The notes under the pieces: generated by a model
Databases searched by the model: none
Told to the model about the DNA's origin: nothing
Seen by the model: only the letters and a program-made list of their open reading frames with translations
Position numbers and translations under genes: made by a program
Source of the DNA: Gnetum montanum
Taxonomy: Eukaryota > Streptophyta > Gnetopsida > Gnetales > Gnetaceae
Length of the DNA stretch: 64,000 nt
Assembly: GCA_015680685.1 (NCBI GenBank)
Contig: MNCI01034206.1
Coordinates: forward strand, 73,439-137,438
Direction: 5' to 3'
Shown here: one piece after another, positions 23,250 to 33,269 of the stretch
Layout of the letters: each line of letters starts with the position of its first letter
How positions within the stretch are numbered: the first letter of the stretch is position 1

Positions 23250-24076
23250 TGATGAGTGGCAAGGTACCCTTACACTCAACCATATGAATACAAGCGTAAC
23301 ATGCGCGATTCGGTCGAACTCTGTAGACTAAGTGCCTACACTCCTCATGGAACACTTAAGGTTAATTATTCATTGTCTTCCCAGACTTACTTGTATTTGT
23401 CACGGTGTATGGTTAAGTAAGTCCGAGGTATATGATTTGTATAGATTTTCTATTTATATCTCCTATGCTGCTAAGGTGAAAGGTGGAGAGATTAATTAAC
23501 TAACTCTAACTAACTAATTAAGCTTTAATTAACCTAGCGTTAGCATCCGTTCCCACTTACCATTCATACCCTAAACCAATGCAACCTTGGTTACCAAATG
23601 CTAATCGTTGTTGGGATCACCAAGCATAACGCACGTGCTCGAAGCGGTCGTACTGAGGCACTTAACTAGGAGGAAAGGATTGAGAGAGATTAATGACTAA
23701 TAAAGCATTTAAATGAAAAACAATAAATAATAGTAAATAAAAGTCCTAATTAGCCTATTCCATGCACTGCAAGGTTTATCCAAGAATTTCATCTTTATTG
23801 TTGTACACAAACATGTGTTTAGGTACAATATTTGCTCGAATAAAGATCTGTTCACTTTGGAGCTCCTACTGCAGGCACATGGAAAATATTCTATCTTTGA
23901 AGGGATCAAACTGCCAGAGTTTCACTATGGTCTAGGCCTAGATTGCAAAACAAGGGAGATCTGCCTCTTATTTATAGACTTGGCGGTGCATCGTGATATC
24001 GTGTACGCGATATCATAGGGGACGATGCGATATCACATATGCGATATCACGTGGGATGCAATATCGCGTCCCATCA
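23250..24076 (-). repeat. 3' LTR of the minus-strand Athila element
   Basis: 827 bp, TGATGAG at 23250 and CCATCA at 24076. The inverted TATA (TTATTTATAG) lies near 23969, next to several GATATC palindromes (23994-24066). It is longer than its partner at 38134-38895 mainly through extra palindrome units. Confidence 0.9.
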
Positions 24077-24077
24077 T

Positions 24078-24094
24078 ACCCCCATGACTGAATG
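24078..24094 (-). promoter_or_regulatory. Polypurine tract of the minus-strand Athila element
   Basis: Minus strand reads TTCAGTCATGGGGGTA next to the LTR, identical in core to the tract at 31903-31916. Confidence 0.75.
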
Positions 24095-24429
24095 AAAACT
24101 TGTCCTCAAGTTCCTTACAAAATATTAGGATGGTATGAGATTATTGACTCAAATGGAACTAATGGAGTGACTTGCAAACGGATCATGACAACAAGATAAG
24201 ACAACACTAGTGTTCATGACAACAAGAGTGAACACCTTATTACATTTGACATTAGGCCTTATTTGCTACCAAAGATCTGAAATAAGGAGCGTGGTTGTTT
24301 GCTACCAGAGGTGTGAGTTGTATTGGCTGTTCTTGGTGCATGGAAAGGTTTGGTTTGTTGCACATTGACCAGTAATCATTTATCAAGGGTTTCAGGCTTG
24401 TATATTGTCATGGCTCCCGAGGGAAAGGA

Positions 24430-25342
24430 CGTATGGATAATGTAGGGTCCTTCCCACAATGTTTGAAATTTTGTACATTGTGGTACATGTGCAAGGTTCT
24501 AGTAAAGGACCTTTTCTCTAAGCTGGTATTTAACCTTTCAAATTTTTGAGTCATGACAGTGTTTGTTGTATGCCTTTTGTATCTTGTTTGATGATAGGGC
24601 AAGCAATCAATTCTCGTCTAGCACGTGTGGAGATACCAATCGTTGTTTTTGTGCAAGATCGAGATCAAGGTGGAGGTCACATGCCATGGATAGTGTACGA
24701 AGCTACGTTTGAATTGGAAGTTTTGGGAGTTTTTCGTACACCAACTCATAGGGAGAGTAGCCTATAGGGAGTTTCCAAGTGGAGCGGTACGCCCAGAGAG
24801 CATCGTTTAGTTTTGTGCTCCAATCTCGCCTAAATTTGCTAATCATTCTCATTAATATTCTTGTAATCTCTCGATTGGTAACATTAGCTTGGCCATTAGC
24901 TTTGGGGTGATAAGGTGCGGTCAATTTATGTTCCACCCCTAAGTGTTGCATCAACTTGAAAAAGGTTGCACCCATAAAATGTGTTCCATTGTCAGAGATG
25001 ACTGCACGTGGCACACCAAACCTATTTATGATTTGTTGTTCTACAAACTGTGTAGCTGTAGACGATGTGCAATTTGTTACAGTAGCTACTTCAGCCCATT
25101 TGGTTAAATAGTCANACCATCCTGTTGACAGTGCTCATAGAATTGGACAAATTGATGGGCATCTCAAAATAGCCTTAGCCAGTAATATTCTACAAGCAGG
25201 ATCTTAATGGCCATTCGTCTCCCTGCATAGTGGCCCCCACAAGGACCCTCATGAGCATCCTGGAGAACCCTTAATTGATCCTCATTTGGTACACACCATC
25301 GAACCAAGCCATCAAGACAGACGTTATAGAGTTGTCCATTGA
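24430..25342 (-). pseudogene. int: Athila integrase, C-terminal two thirds
   Basis: Continues the integrase split by the nested element (N-terminal part at 32998-33269). Readable on the minus strand: VISDNGTHFMG (second catalytic Asp present, near 25000), then GQANVTNREITR, where the catalytic Glu of relatives (GQAEV) is Asn, then WAYRSTWKLPIGYSPYELVYEK (24735-24800). Past 24703 the frame is broken, but C-terminal phrases such as GP(Y)I persist to about 24440. One undetermined base (N) is at 25115. Confidence 0.8.
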
Positions 25343-26394
25343 TGATGAGACGTGACTTGCATGTGCCGCGATATCACGGCCGCTGCGATATCGCATCCCA
25401 TGTGATATCGCATACGCGATATCACATCCCGCTGCCATATCTATAAATAAGAGGCGGCACTCCCTTCATTTCCCAATCTTGGCTAGTGTAGCGAAGCTCT
25501 GGCAGATTGATCACTCCAGAGTTAGAATTTTTCCCCATGTGCCCGCAGTAGGAGTCCTAGAGTGAACGGCTCTTTATTCGAGCAGCTTGTAACCTGAACC
25601 CAAGTTGTGTACGGCAATAAAGACGAACTTGTTTGGATAAACCTTGCAGCACGTGGTTTCATTTATTGCTTTATTTCCTGCTTTCCTAGTGCGTTCAAGT
25701 ACGACTTGATTACGAGCGTCTACGGACGTGTACGGCTAGTCAAGGAATCGGCTGCTTGACGCAATGCATGAGTACGACTCAATTACGAGCATTGGATGCT
25801 TGGTAACCCAGTAGCGTATTCCAGGATTCTGCGCTTGGTAACTCCCGGGTCTGATGTGTACGGCTAGTTGAGGAATCGGCTGCTCATTGCTAGGCTAGAT
25901 CGTGTGATAAGTACGACTTAGTTACGAGCACCCACGGGTGTGTACGGCTGGCTAAGGAATCGGCTGCTTATCACACGTAGGCTAAATAGGTGCCTCAGTA
26001 CGACCACTTCGAGCACTTGCGTTACGTGTGGCGATCCCAGTAACGATTAGCGTTTGGTAAGCTGCAGTTGCATAGTTCAGGGTGTGTCCGGCAAGTGGGA
26101 ACGGATGCTGACGCTAGTTAATTTAGACTTAGATCTTAGTTAGAGTTAGTTTAGTTTTCTCAACCTTTCTCCTGGTAGCATAGAAGATAAGCCAAAAATA
26201 CCAAAAAAATCACATACCTCAGACTTGCTTAACCATACACCGTGACACTTACAAGCAAGCCTGGGAAGACAACGAACGATTAACCCCAAGTGTTTCTTGT
26301 GGCGTTAAGGCATTTAGTCTGCGGAGTTCGACCGGATCGCGCGTGCACGCTCGTATTCGTATGGTTGAGTGTAGGGGTACCTCGCCACTCATCA
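25343..26394 (+). repeat. 5' LTR of the pol-less Athila derivative
   Basis: 1052 bp. U3 is only ~95 bp to the TATA and consists mainly of GCGATATCGC-type palindromes. R/U5 holds four units with AGTACGACTY..TTACGAGC and GTGTACGGCT..AAGGAATCGGCTGCT (about 25687-26020). Confidence 0.93.
25440..25450 (+). promoter_or_regulatory. TATA box and palindromic U3 of Athila LTR
   Basis: TCTATAAATAAG, about 95 bp from the LTR start and right after the palindrome block. The 3' LTR has the same at 32031-32042. Confidence 0.75.
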
Positions 26395-26395
26395 T

Positions 26396-26413
26396 TGGCG
26401 CCGTTGCCGGGGA
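26396..26413 (+). promoter_or_regulatory. Primer binding site, tRNA-Asp type
   Basis: TGGCGCCGTTGCCGGGGA, 1 nt after the LTR. This 18-mer is the classic plant primer site complementary to the 3' end of tRNA-Asp, used by many Athila-lineage elements. Variants occur at 38115-38132, 44977-44994 and 60572-60589. Confidence 0.88.
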
Positions 26414-26540
26414 CTAAGTGTTTTTACGCCAATTGAACATAAGGGATATCACTCACATCGTTGTGAGCCTAAAACGAACCTTAGGGTTAATCAGTTAATT
26501 CAGAACATAAATAACGGTGAAAATTAGCACACCATTAGAA

Positions 26541-27551
26541 ATGGCTTCTTCTCATGCAATCAACTCACCTAAGGACAATACAGGAGAAAGTCAGGATCAT
26601 ACGCATAACCGAAATCAACCATGTCCTCAACAATCCAAAGTCACATATACTCATCCCGATGAGTATGTGCCGGATTTTACCTTTGTTTTCCATCAAGATG
26701 AGCAACTGCGGTGGAGAGACATGCAAGGTAACATCGTGTTACCCCCAGATCGATCCGCTCCCAACATGCTTTCCCGTGCTTTGGTACAGTATGGCATGCA
26801 TGAGCTGCTTGCTGAATACGTTTTGGATGATTATGACACAAGGGATTATCATCCCACAAATGCCCAACGTATTCGGGATGCAAGGCAGGAGAGCCAACAT
26901 TCACTATTGAAGGGCAAGGTTCCCCACGTCATTAGTGAAATAGGAGAAGAGGAACCCCTCACGATGGGTTTCTTAGAAAATGATGTTCCTCCTCCTCACT
27001 CTAGTGAAGAGGTTAGGCATCAGGGCCTTAGATCAACGATACATATTCCAGGCTCTGATCCCCGTGAGCACCAGCTGTTCACGGCAGGAACAACTACTCA
27101 CACTAATGACGGACTCGTTGATCGTCACAACGATCGGGGCCGAAGCAGCCGAAGAGAAGGCAAGAAACATCACCATGGTGATGGATCCCCTTCTTCTTCT
27201 CCTTCATCTCATCATTCACCCTCTCCTTCCACATCTGGGCGCAGCCACCATGAGCATAACGCGGAGAGTAAAGGTAAAAGAGATGAAATGCCTCGACAAG
27301 AAAGTCGAGAGGAGTCAGGACAAAGACAAGGACGTAGGGAGAATAGGGAACCACCACATAGACATCACAGACGTCATGAAAGAGATGATCATGAAGAACC
27401 CCTATTCGCAACCCGAAGCATGCTTGATATTAGAGAGGCAGTTAGGATTCCCACAAGGCATTTAAGAGATAGTAGGATCAAGCGTTTGAATATAAATAAT
27501 ATCCCACATTTTGAAGGGGGATACAACGCTGATCCTCAACATCATCTATAG
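26541..27551 (+). CDS. gag: Athila-derivative gag, N-terminal part
   Basis: Starts at ATG 26541 (MASSHAINSP); the open frame extends 24 nt further upstream without another ATG. The region reads as matrix-like sequence (YVPDFTFVFHQDEQLRW), then a basic, Ser/His/Arg-rich low-complexity stretch (about residues 205-290 of the frame), then the capsid start (LDIREAVRIPTRH, FEGGYNADPQHHL). It is closed by TAG at 27549-27551. Sister copies have CAA/CAG (Gln) at that codon (LQAFHDACALQN), so this is a single point mutation inside an otherwise continuous gag-pro frame that resumes at 27552. Readthrough or a recent loss are both possible. Confidence 0.85.
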   Translation: MASSHAINSPKDNTGESQDHTHNRNQPCPQQSKVTYTHPDEYVPDFTFVFHQDEQLRWRDMQGNIVLPPDRSAPNMLSRALVQYGMHELLAEYVLDDYDTRDYHPTNAQRIRDARQESQHSLLKGKVPHVISEIGEEEPLTMGFLENDVPPPHSSEEVRHQGLRSTIHIPGSDPREHQLFTAGTTTHTNDGLVDRHNDRGRSSRREGKKHHHGDGSPSSSPSSHHSPSPSTSGRSHHEHNAESKGKRDEMPRQESREESGQRQGRRENREPPHRHHRRHERDDHEEPLFATRSMLDIREAVRIPTRHLRDSRIKRLNINNIPHFEGGYNADPQHHL

Positions 27552-29885
27552 GCATTCCACAATTCCTGCGCCTTGCAGAACATAGATAATGAGTGGCAGA
27601 AACTCAAGTTGTTCCCTAGGACACTCACTAAAGAAGCAGAAAGCTGGTACCGGTCCTTAGAACCGGAAACCATCAGGAGGTGGAGTACGATGCTCGAATT
27701 ATTCAACAACAAATATCAAATGTACTCCAGAGTGTCTAACTTGCGTAAGAAGATCCAAGGCTGGAAACAAGGTACTCATGAATCCTTGGATGCTGCCATG
27801 GCCCGTTACTATACATTGCTACATCGTTGCCCGGGCCATGGGTATGCTAAACGGGATCAACTTCGCCACCTCGTGGATGGGCTACGAAATGAAACGAGAA
27901 GAACTCTTGGGACTTACACCCAAGGGAGACTCTCCCGATTAAGAAGCCGTGAAGTTGAAGTTTTGTTGGAACAAGTAGCGCAAGAAGAGGGTGAGCTACG
28001 GAAAAGAGAAAGTGCGGAGGAATACAACCGTGATCCCTCCCTTCGTAAGAAGGGAGTGAAATTCTGTGATGAGGAGGATGAGTCACCACTCGAAGAGTTG
28101 GTGAACAGGAAAACTGTGCCGATCCAAAAGTTAACAACGGAGGTATCGGCTAAGGTAGACCAAATGTGGGATTCCTTAGACTCACGAATAGAAACAGTCC
28201 TGAAAATAGTAGAAGAGTCTAAGGATGAGCAAAGTAGTGATAAAAGCAAGAACATGCGGAGAAACTTTAACCCTGCACATAACAAGGGTAAGGGAAAAAT
28301 CTCTAACTCCGATGAGGCTGAAAATTCTGATTCAGACAATGACGGTGGATGTGAGGTCTGCTATTATGACCATCCTAAGGGATGTTGTCCAATCATCTCA
28401 CATCTGCAGGAGTCTGGGGTGTATGCATTAAATCCAAGACTTAATCAACGGCAAACACCCAGAAGGTTACCTTATCCACAAGGTAACCCGAGGCAGTTCC
28501 ACCAACCCTTGACGTATTATCCAAGTGGAACACCTCCGCAGCCCATCGAGCAACATCAGCAGTGGCAATACCCACAGTCATGGGGGATGCCACAGCCAAC
28601 ACATCGATACCCTTACCGGCAGCCTGATCCTTATGGTTATTATGTGCAGCAGCCAGTTTCTCCAGGTGACGCTATGAGTCACACTCCACGCCGTCACTAC
28701 TACGCTCGGGAGTACTTCAGAAGGACTCCTTCTCCTCCGGGAGACATTCCACATTCTGTCCATCCTCTAACTCCACCCGCACCTTTTCCTCAAGTAGTTC
28801 CCATAACACCTCCTGCTCCAACAATGCAAGGGGAATTACCTACCCAACCGCAGCAACGTCACGCCGCGAGATCTGTAAATATTCAGAGTGTAAATATCCA
28901 ACCGGACACTAGTTCTGGCGATAACTGTACAAAAAAGAGACCCTTTTTCAGAACTAGGAGCCCGGATAGGCTCTCGCAACAACAAGCGGACGGGTATATG
29001 TATAGGCCTCTAACTACTAACACTTCGGAGCACCCTTCAGTCCAAGGGAATGTAACGCATACGGTTATGCTAACACATACCGTAACTGACTGGATCAAGG
29101 TAGGCCACCTTCCCAGGAAACTAACTGATCCTGGGAGTCCCTTTATTCATTTGCAGATCGCTGGGAATGCACCACATCGAGCTCTTCTTGACTCAGGTTC
29201 CGGAGTCAACTTAATTTCGCGAAAGATGTATCACGCCTGGAACCTGCCCCAACTTAAGAAGAGCAACATCCAACTAGAGCTGGCAGACCAGTCCATCACT
29301 ATTCCCTTGGGTTTGGTGGAGGACGTTATCACCACTGTGTGTGGTTGGTCCTACCCAGCGGATTTCCTAGTGATCGATGTTAACAACAACGAAGGGGACT
29401 TCCCAATTATAATGGGAAGGGCATGGCTAAGCACAGTAGATGCATGCCTTAGGATCCGTGATCTTTCCTTGGAAATCTCCAAGATAAACATATGTGGAAA
29501 GATCGAGAAGAGGATAGTTCCATGCATCACATACAGTGATTCATCGGGTGATGACACGGAGGAAATGTCTCCATGTCACAGGTGTGCCCAGGAAACTCTG
29601 CAACAAAGATGCCTGTATGTAGCAACCACACAAGAAGTAGTAGACACCCCGTGGTTGACAGCTTCTCATAAGAGCAAACAAATATGCATGGAACGAACTG
29701 AGGCAACTCATGCCAACAACCGTGGCATAGACACATTGGAACGTGAGCGTCGCCAACTTCCAACCCTGAATTTAAGATCATCAATTGGGAGAAGTTGGGC
29801 ACTGCTTAGAAATTCAAATAGGCGCTCACTACTTCGGATCTCTCCCTCACAACTCAGTCATGGGGGAGATGGCCACCTATGCTAA
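27552..29885 (+). CDS. gag-pro: Athila-derivative gag C-terminus and protease
   Basis: Continues in the same frame as 26541-27551 for 777 codons. Capsid: WYRSLEPETIRRWSTML and the LRKKIQGWKQG helix. Helical region: EEGELRKRESAEEYNRDPS. A zinc-finger-like CEVCYYDHPKGCC (CX2CX3HX3C, about 28351-28389) replaces the usual knuckle spacing. A Pro/Gln/Tyr-rich linker follows. The aspartic protease has the active site LLDSGSGVNLIS (29182-29217) and FPIIMGRAWLSTVDAC (29400-29448). The tail reads INWEKLG, then RISPSQLSHGGDGHLC and TAA. It ends without RT, so the product would be Gag-Pro only. It could assemble particles and mature if the upstream TAG is bypassed. Sense codons are intact throughout, unlike in neighbouring elements. 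Confidence 0.88.
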   Translation, partial: AFHNSCALQNIDNEWQKLKLFPRTLTKEAESWYRSLEPETIRRWSTMLELFNNKYQMYSRVSNLRKKIQGWKQGTHESLDAAMARYYTLLHRCPGHGYAKRDQLRHLVDGLRNETRRTLGTYTQGRLSRLRSREVEVLLEQVAQEEGELRKRESAEEYNRDPSLRKKGVKFCDEEDESPLEELVNRKTVPIQKLTTEVSAKVDQMWDSLDSRIETVLKIVEESKDEQSSDKSKNMRRNFNPAHNKGKGKISNSDEAENSDSDNDGGCEVCYYDHPKGCCPIISHLQESGVYALNPRLNQRQTPRRLPYPQGNPRQFHQPLTYYPSGTPPQPIEQHQQWQYPQSWGMPQPTHRYPYRQPDPYGYYVQQPVSPGDAMSHTPRRHYYAREYFRRTPSPPGDIPHSVHPLTPPAPFPQVVPITPPAPTMQGELPTQPQQRHAARSVNIQSVNIQPDTSSGDNCTKKRPFFRTRSPDRLSQQQADGYMYRPLTTNTSEHPSVQGNVTHTVMLTHTVTDWIKVGHLPRKLTDPGSPFIHLQIAGNAPHRALLDSGSGVNLISRKMYHAWNLPQLKKSNIQLELADQSITIPLGLVEDVITTVCGWSYPADFLVIDVNNNEGDFPIIMGRAWLSTVDACLRIRDLSLEISKINICGKIEKRIVPCITYSDSSGDDTEEMSPCHRCAQETLQQRCLYVATTQEVVDTPWLTASHKSKQICMERTEATHANNRGIDTLERERRQLPTLNLRSSIGRSWALLRNSNRRSLLRISPSQLSHGGDGHLC
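29855..29872 (+). promoter_or_regulatory. Internal PPT-like motif 1
   Basis: CAGTCATGGGGGAGATGG, matching the true polypurine tract core TCATGGGGG. Equivalent motifs are at 51314-51330, 58478-58496 (minus) and 63550-63568 (minus). Confidence 0.5.
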
Positions 29886-31533
29886 TCATATGGGGCCCTC
29901 AGTTCTTTTTCAGTTTTTGTTTTACACATTTTTGTTTTACAACGTTTTTGTTTTTCACATTTTTGTTTTACAATTTCTTTAACTTTTCTAATTTTTGTTT
30001 TACAAATTTCTTTAACTTTTCTTGTTTTTGTTTTACAACATCGTTATATTTTTCTATCTTTTTGTGTGTGTGTGTGTGTGTGTCATCCATCATGTAAATT
30101 CGTCACCCAATAAGTGTTCGGGCCGATGGGATGAACTGTTTTTCATTAATTGCTAATGTTTGGTTTTTACCTTTAAGTTACATTGTTGATACTAAGGTAT
30201 GTTCTTTTGATATGGCAGGCAATGAGATCACTTCATCCATCCATCCATCAAGTCTATGGTTTCCCTTGGCTTGGAAATGTACAGTTCCCTTCCAATAAGA
30301 ACTTTAACGAACCAGTGACTGGGCATTTCTCAAACTAAGGAAGGACTCAAGGATTTGAAACGGGTGTGACTTCAAGGGAACTTGGTGCTCTTGTGTTGGT
30401 CATTCACTTGGGTGCTTGGATGTTTTCTTCTTGGGTTTTCTTACCGTTCCGATGTAACCCAATAATCGGAAGCTGAGACAATAAAAATAAAGAAGTCTTT
30501 GCATGGTGTGGTCCCCACGCATAAAAACACAAAACAAAAAAAAAAGAAGACAAAATGAAAAAAAAAACAATGGAAAAAAAAAAAAAAAAGTGAAAAAGCT
30601 AAAAAGCTAAAAGTGAGGATTCAAAGCACACCCCTTAGACGGAATAAATTTGGGCTGCAAGCACTGGTTATGGAACCAAAGTGTTCCCTCTAACTAAGGC
30701 CCTTCTCGCTTCCCATTCTCTCTGTTGTTTCGTCGGAATGGTGGTGGCTTCTCGAAGTTGCATCCTTGTTACCCAAGTGGATGATTTAACCAACTGCATT
30801 GATGCGAAGTCACTGGAAGTGGTTGGTTTGAGCCCAGAGTTGGAATGAGATTCGCCAAGTCACATTAATCATGTAACACACAAGGGGCTGTACACCACCT
30901 TGTTCTTGGGATTCCATTCCACTTCTCTTCTTCCCATCCTTCTCTCCATTGTTCACCTCATTGCCGGTTGTATCATTGTATATACTTTAGTTGATGCTTT
31001 GTTTTCTTTTTGGTAAATTCTTCCGGTTAAGACTTTAACTCTTGTTTCCAAAGGACATTCCCAGAGCCCACGGACTCTTTGAATGTGGGATTGTCAGGGC
31101 ATTAAGGGCATGAGCCTGCTTTGGGGAGGACCCACTGACATTCCTATTTGGAACATTAGTTAACTTCTTTTCCTTAACGTTTTGCAATTAATTAACATTT
31201 TTGTTCATTTCCATCATGACATCCTTTTTATCGATGCCATAGTTGTCCCTTTTTACCTATCATTCCTATTCCTTTTCTCTCTCCATTCTAACGCTACCGG
31301 AGGTTCGCGATTAGTCATGGGGGTACGGGGCCTGATTTTTCGATTTTTATCCTAAGCCCCGGATTTTTTCGTTTTTCTTCCTAACCCCTATACCTTCGGT
31401 AGTCATCATCTATATTTTCCCAGATCCATATCAGCCATACCACACCTTAGCCAGTGAACCTAAACCGAAGCAAGGTATGCTTTACTTAATGATTCAATTA
31501 CCCTTGCTAATATATGATGGTGTTGTGTGTGCA
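29886..31533 (+). other. Conserved 3' noncoding block (possible intron)
   Basis: About 1.65 kb without coding potential between gag-pro and a splice-acceptor-preceded ORF. It contains repeated TTTTGTTTTACAA phrases (29930-30045), a GT microsatellite (30063-30083), poly-A tracts (30535-30590) and a block around 31063-31135 (GGCATTAAGGGCATGAGCC...GGGGAGGACCCACTG) that recurs in three other elements. A second PPT-like motif is at 31311-31326. Confidence 0.6.
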
Positions 31534-31741
31534 GATGGCAATCATACAACAACAGAATGGATCTGGAGCAGACACTTGGAATGGAGCAGCGCTGAAGCAG
31601 CATGCAAGGAGTGGAATTGATAATGCGCTTACAGATGGACAACGAAAGGCGCAATCTAGGCGTTGGCAGCAACAAGACTCTTCTCTTTTCTTCTCTTCTA
31701 TTCTCTCTCCTCTTTTCTCTCAGCTGCCAACTGTGGCCTGA
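31534..31741 (+). CDS. Short 3' ORF after a splice acceptor
   Basis: GTGTGTGCAG is followed at once by an ATG opening a 68-codon frame (MAIIQQQNGSGADTWN). The position matches the acceptor-plus-ATG that opens the long 3' ORFs at 56554 and 62184 on the other strand. It seems to be a shortened remnant of the envelope-position gene; it has no recognised domain. The Ser/Phe-rich end reads through a TTCTCTTTTCTTCTCTTC tract and may be non-functional. Confidence 0.45.
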
Positions 31742-31902
31742 TGTCATTGTAATAAGGTGTTCACCCATGTTGTCATGAACACCAGTTTTTGTCAAGTCTT
31801 GTAATAAAGACCGTTCACATGTCATCCCATTAGTTCCATTTTCCCTAATAATCCCATACCTACCTGATATCATTGTAAGGAACTCGAGGACGAGTTTTCA
31901 TT

Positions 31903-31916
31903 CAGTCATGGGGGTA
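31903..31916 (+). promoter_or_regulatory. Polypurine tract of the pol-less derivative
   Basis: AGTCATGGGGGTA adjoining the TGATGAG of the 3' LTR. Confidence 0.8.
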
Positions 31917-32992
31917 TGATGAGACGCGATTTACACTAGGCCGCGATATCGCATCCCATGCGATATCGCGTACGCGATATCGCGTCTTCTCCTGCGATAT
32001 CGCGTACGCGATATCGCGTCCCGCCGCCATATCTATAAATAAGAGGCGGCACTCCCTTCATTTCCCAATCCTGGCTAGTGTAGCGAAGCTCTGGCAGATT
32101 GATCACTCCAGAGTTAGAATTTTTCCCCATGTGCCCGCAGTAGGAGTCCTAGAGTGAACGGCTCTTTATTCGAGCAGCTTGTAACCTGAACCCAAGTTGT
32201 GTACGGCAATAAAGACGAACTTGATTGGATAAACCTTGCAGCACGTGGTTTCATTTATTGCTTTCATTTACTGCTTTCCTAGTGCGTTCAAGTACGACTT
32301 GATTACGAGCGTCTACGGACGTGTACGGCTAGTCAAGGAATCGGCTGCTTGACGCAATGCATGAGTACGACTCAATTACGAGCATTGGCTGCTTGGTAAC
32401 CCAGTAGCGTATTCCAGGATTCTGCGCTTGGTAATCCCAGTAGTAGTCCGATGTGTACGGCTAGTTGAGGAATCGGCTGCTCATTGCTAGGCTAGAACGT
32501 GTGATAAGTACGACTTAGTTACGAGCACCCACGGGTGTGTACGGCTGGCTAAGGAATCGGCTGCTTATCACACATAGGCTAAATAGGTGCCTTGGTACGA
32601 CCACTTCGAGCACTTGCATTATGTGTGGCGATCCCAGTAACCGCTAGCGTTTGGTAAGCCACAGTTGCATAGTTTAGGGTGTGTCTGGTAAGTGGGAACG
32701 GATGCTGACGCTAGTTAATTTAGACTTAGAACATTAGTTATAGTTAGCTTAGTTTCTCAACCCTTTCCTCTGATAGCATAGAAGATAAGCCGAAAATACC
32801 AAAAAAATCACATACCTCATACTTGCTTAACCATACACCGTGACACTTACAAGCAAGCCTGGGAAGACAACGAACGATTAACCCCAAGTGTTTCTTGTGG
32901 CGTTAAAGCATTTAGTCTGCGAAGTTCGACTGGATCGCGCGTGTACGCTCGTATTCGTATGGTTGAGTGTAGGGGTACCTCACCACTCATCA
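31917..32992 (+). repeat. 3' LTR of the pol-less Athila derivative
   Basis: 1076 bp, nearly identical to the 5' LTR. The main difference is an extra run of GCGATATCGCGTACGCGATATCGC-type palindromes at about 31942-32016, giving 24 bp more length. Confidence 0.93.
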
Positions 32993-32997
32993 ATTGA

Positions 32998-33269
32998 TTT
33001 CCATGAAGTACTTGGTTTTATGGAGAAACCATTGCTTCTTCCTAAAGTCCAACCCCTGAGGTGTTTGTTGGGAAAGGAGATAAGTAAGAATGCTACTATA
33101 CCAATTTGTTCCTATGCATTGGTTATTTATTACACCGACAAAGAGGGTTTCGTCAGGAAAACGATCAGATACAGCATATTCATCCTCTTTGTTGTTCCAA
33201 CGCAACTAAGATAAATGATTGGCGATAGTGTTCTCGGTGCCCTTTCGATCTACTATTGTAAAATCGAAC
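32998..33269 (-). pseudogene. int: Athila integrase, N-terminal part
   Basis: Minus-strand frame immediately after RNase H (EYAVSDRFPDETLFVG, WYSSILTYLL, KYFMEIN), as in the linker and N-terminal region of Athila integrase. It ends at 32998, where the younger element was inserted (ATTGA duplication), and resumes at 25342. Confidence 0.8.

Larger units (their letters stand above)
25343..32992 (+). mobile_element. Young pol-less Athila derivative (gag-pro only)
   Basis: Complete 7650-bp insertion. The 5' LTR 25343-26394 and 3' LTR 31917-32992 share the ends TGATGAG...CTCATCA, and the target duplication ATTGA (25338-25342 and 32993-32997) is perfect. Inside are an 18-nt primer site, long gag-pro frames with one stop, about 2 kb of noncoding DNA, a short 3' ORF and a polypurine tract. 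RT, RNase H and integrase are absent. Comparison with 44852-52809 shows the protease-RT linker (INWEKLG) joined to sequence that lies after integrase in the relative (QLSHGGDGHL). The LTRs are nearly identical outside the palindromic U3, so insertion is recent. It interrupts the integrase of the older minus-strand element. Confidence 0.93.

Noticed and set aside
27103-28339. Long minus-strand ORFs opposite gag
   Set aside because: Shadows of the well-supported plus-strand gag; their sequence follows its codon pattern.
30063-30083. GT microsatellite as a functional element
   Set aside because: A simple repeat without conservation in the related copies.
29879-30097. Phe-rich hydrophobic ORF (repeated FLFFTFLF)
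   Set aside because: It comes from TTTTTGTTTTACA repeats in noncoding DNA, not a membrane protein.
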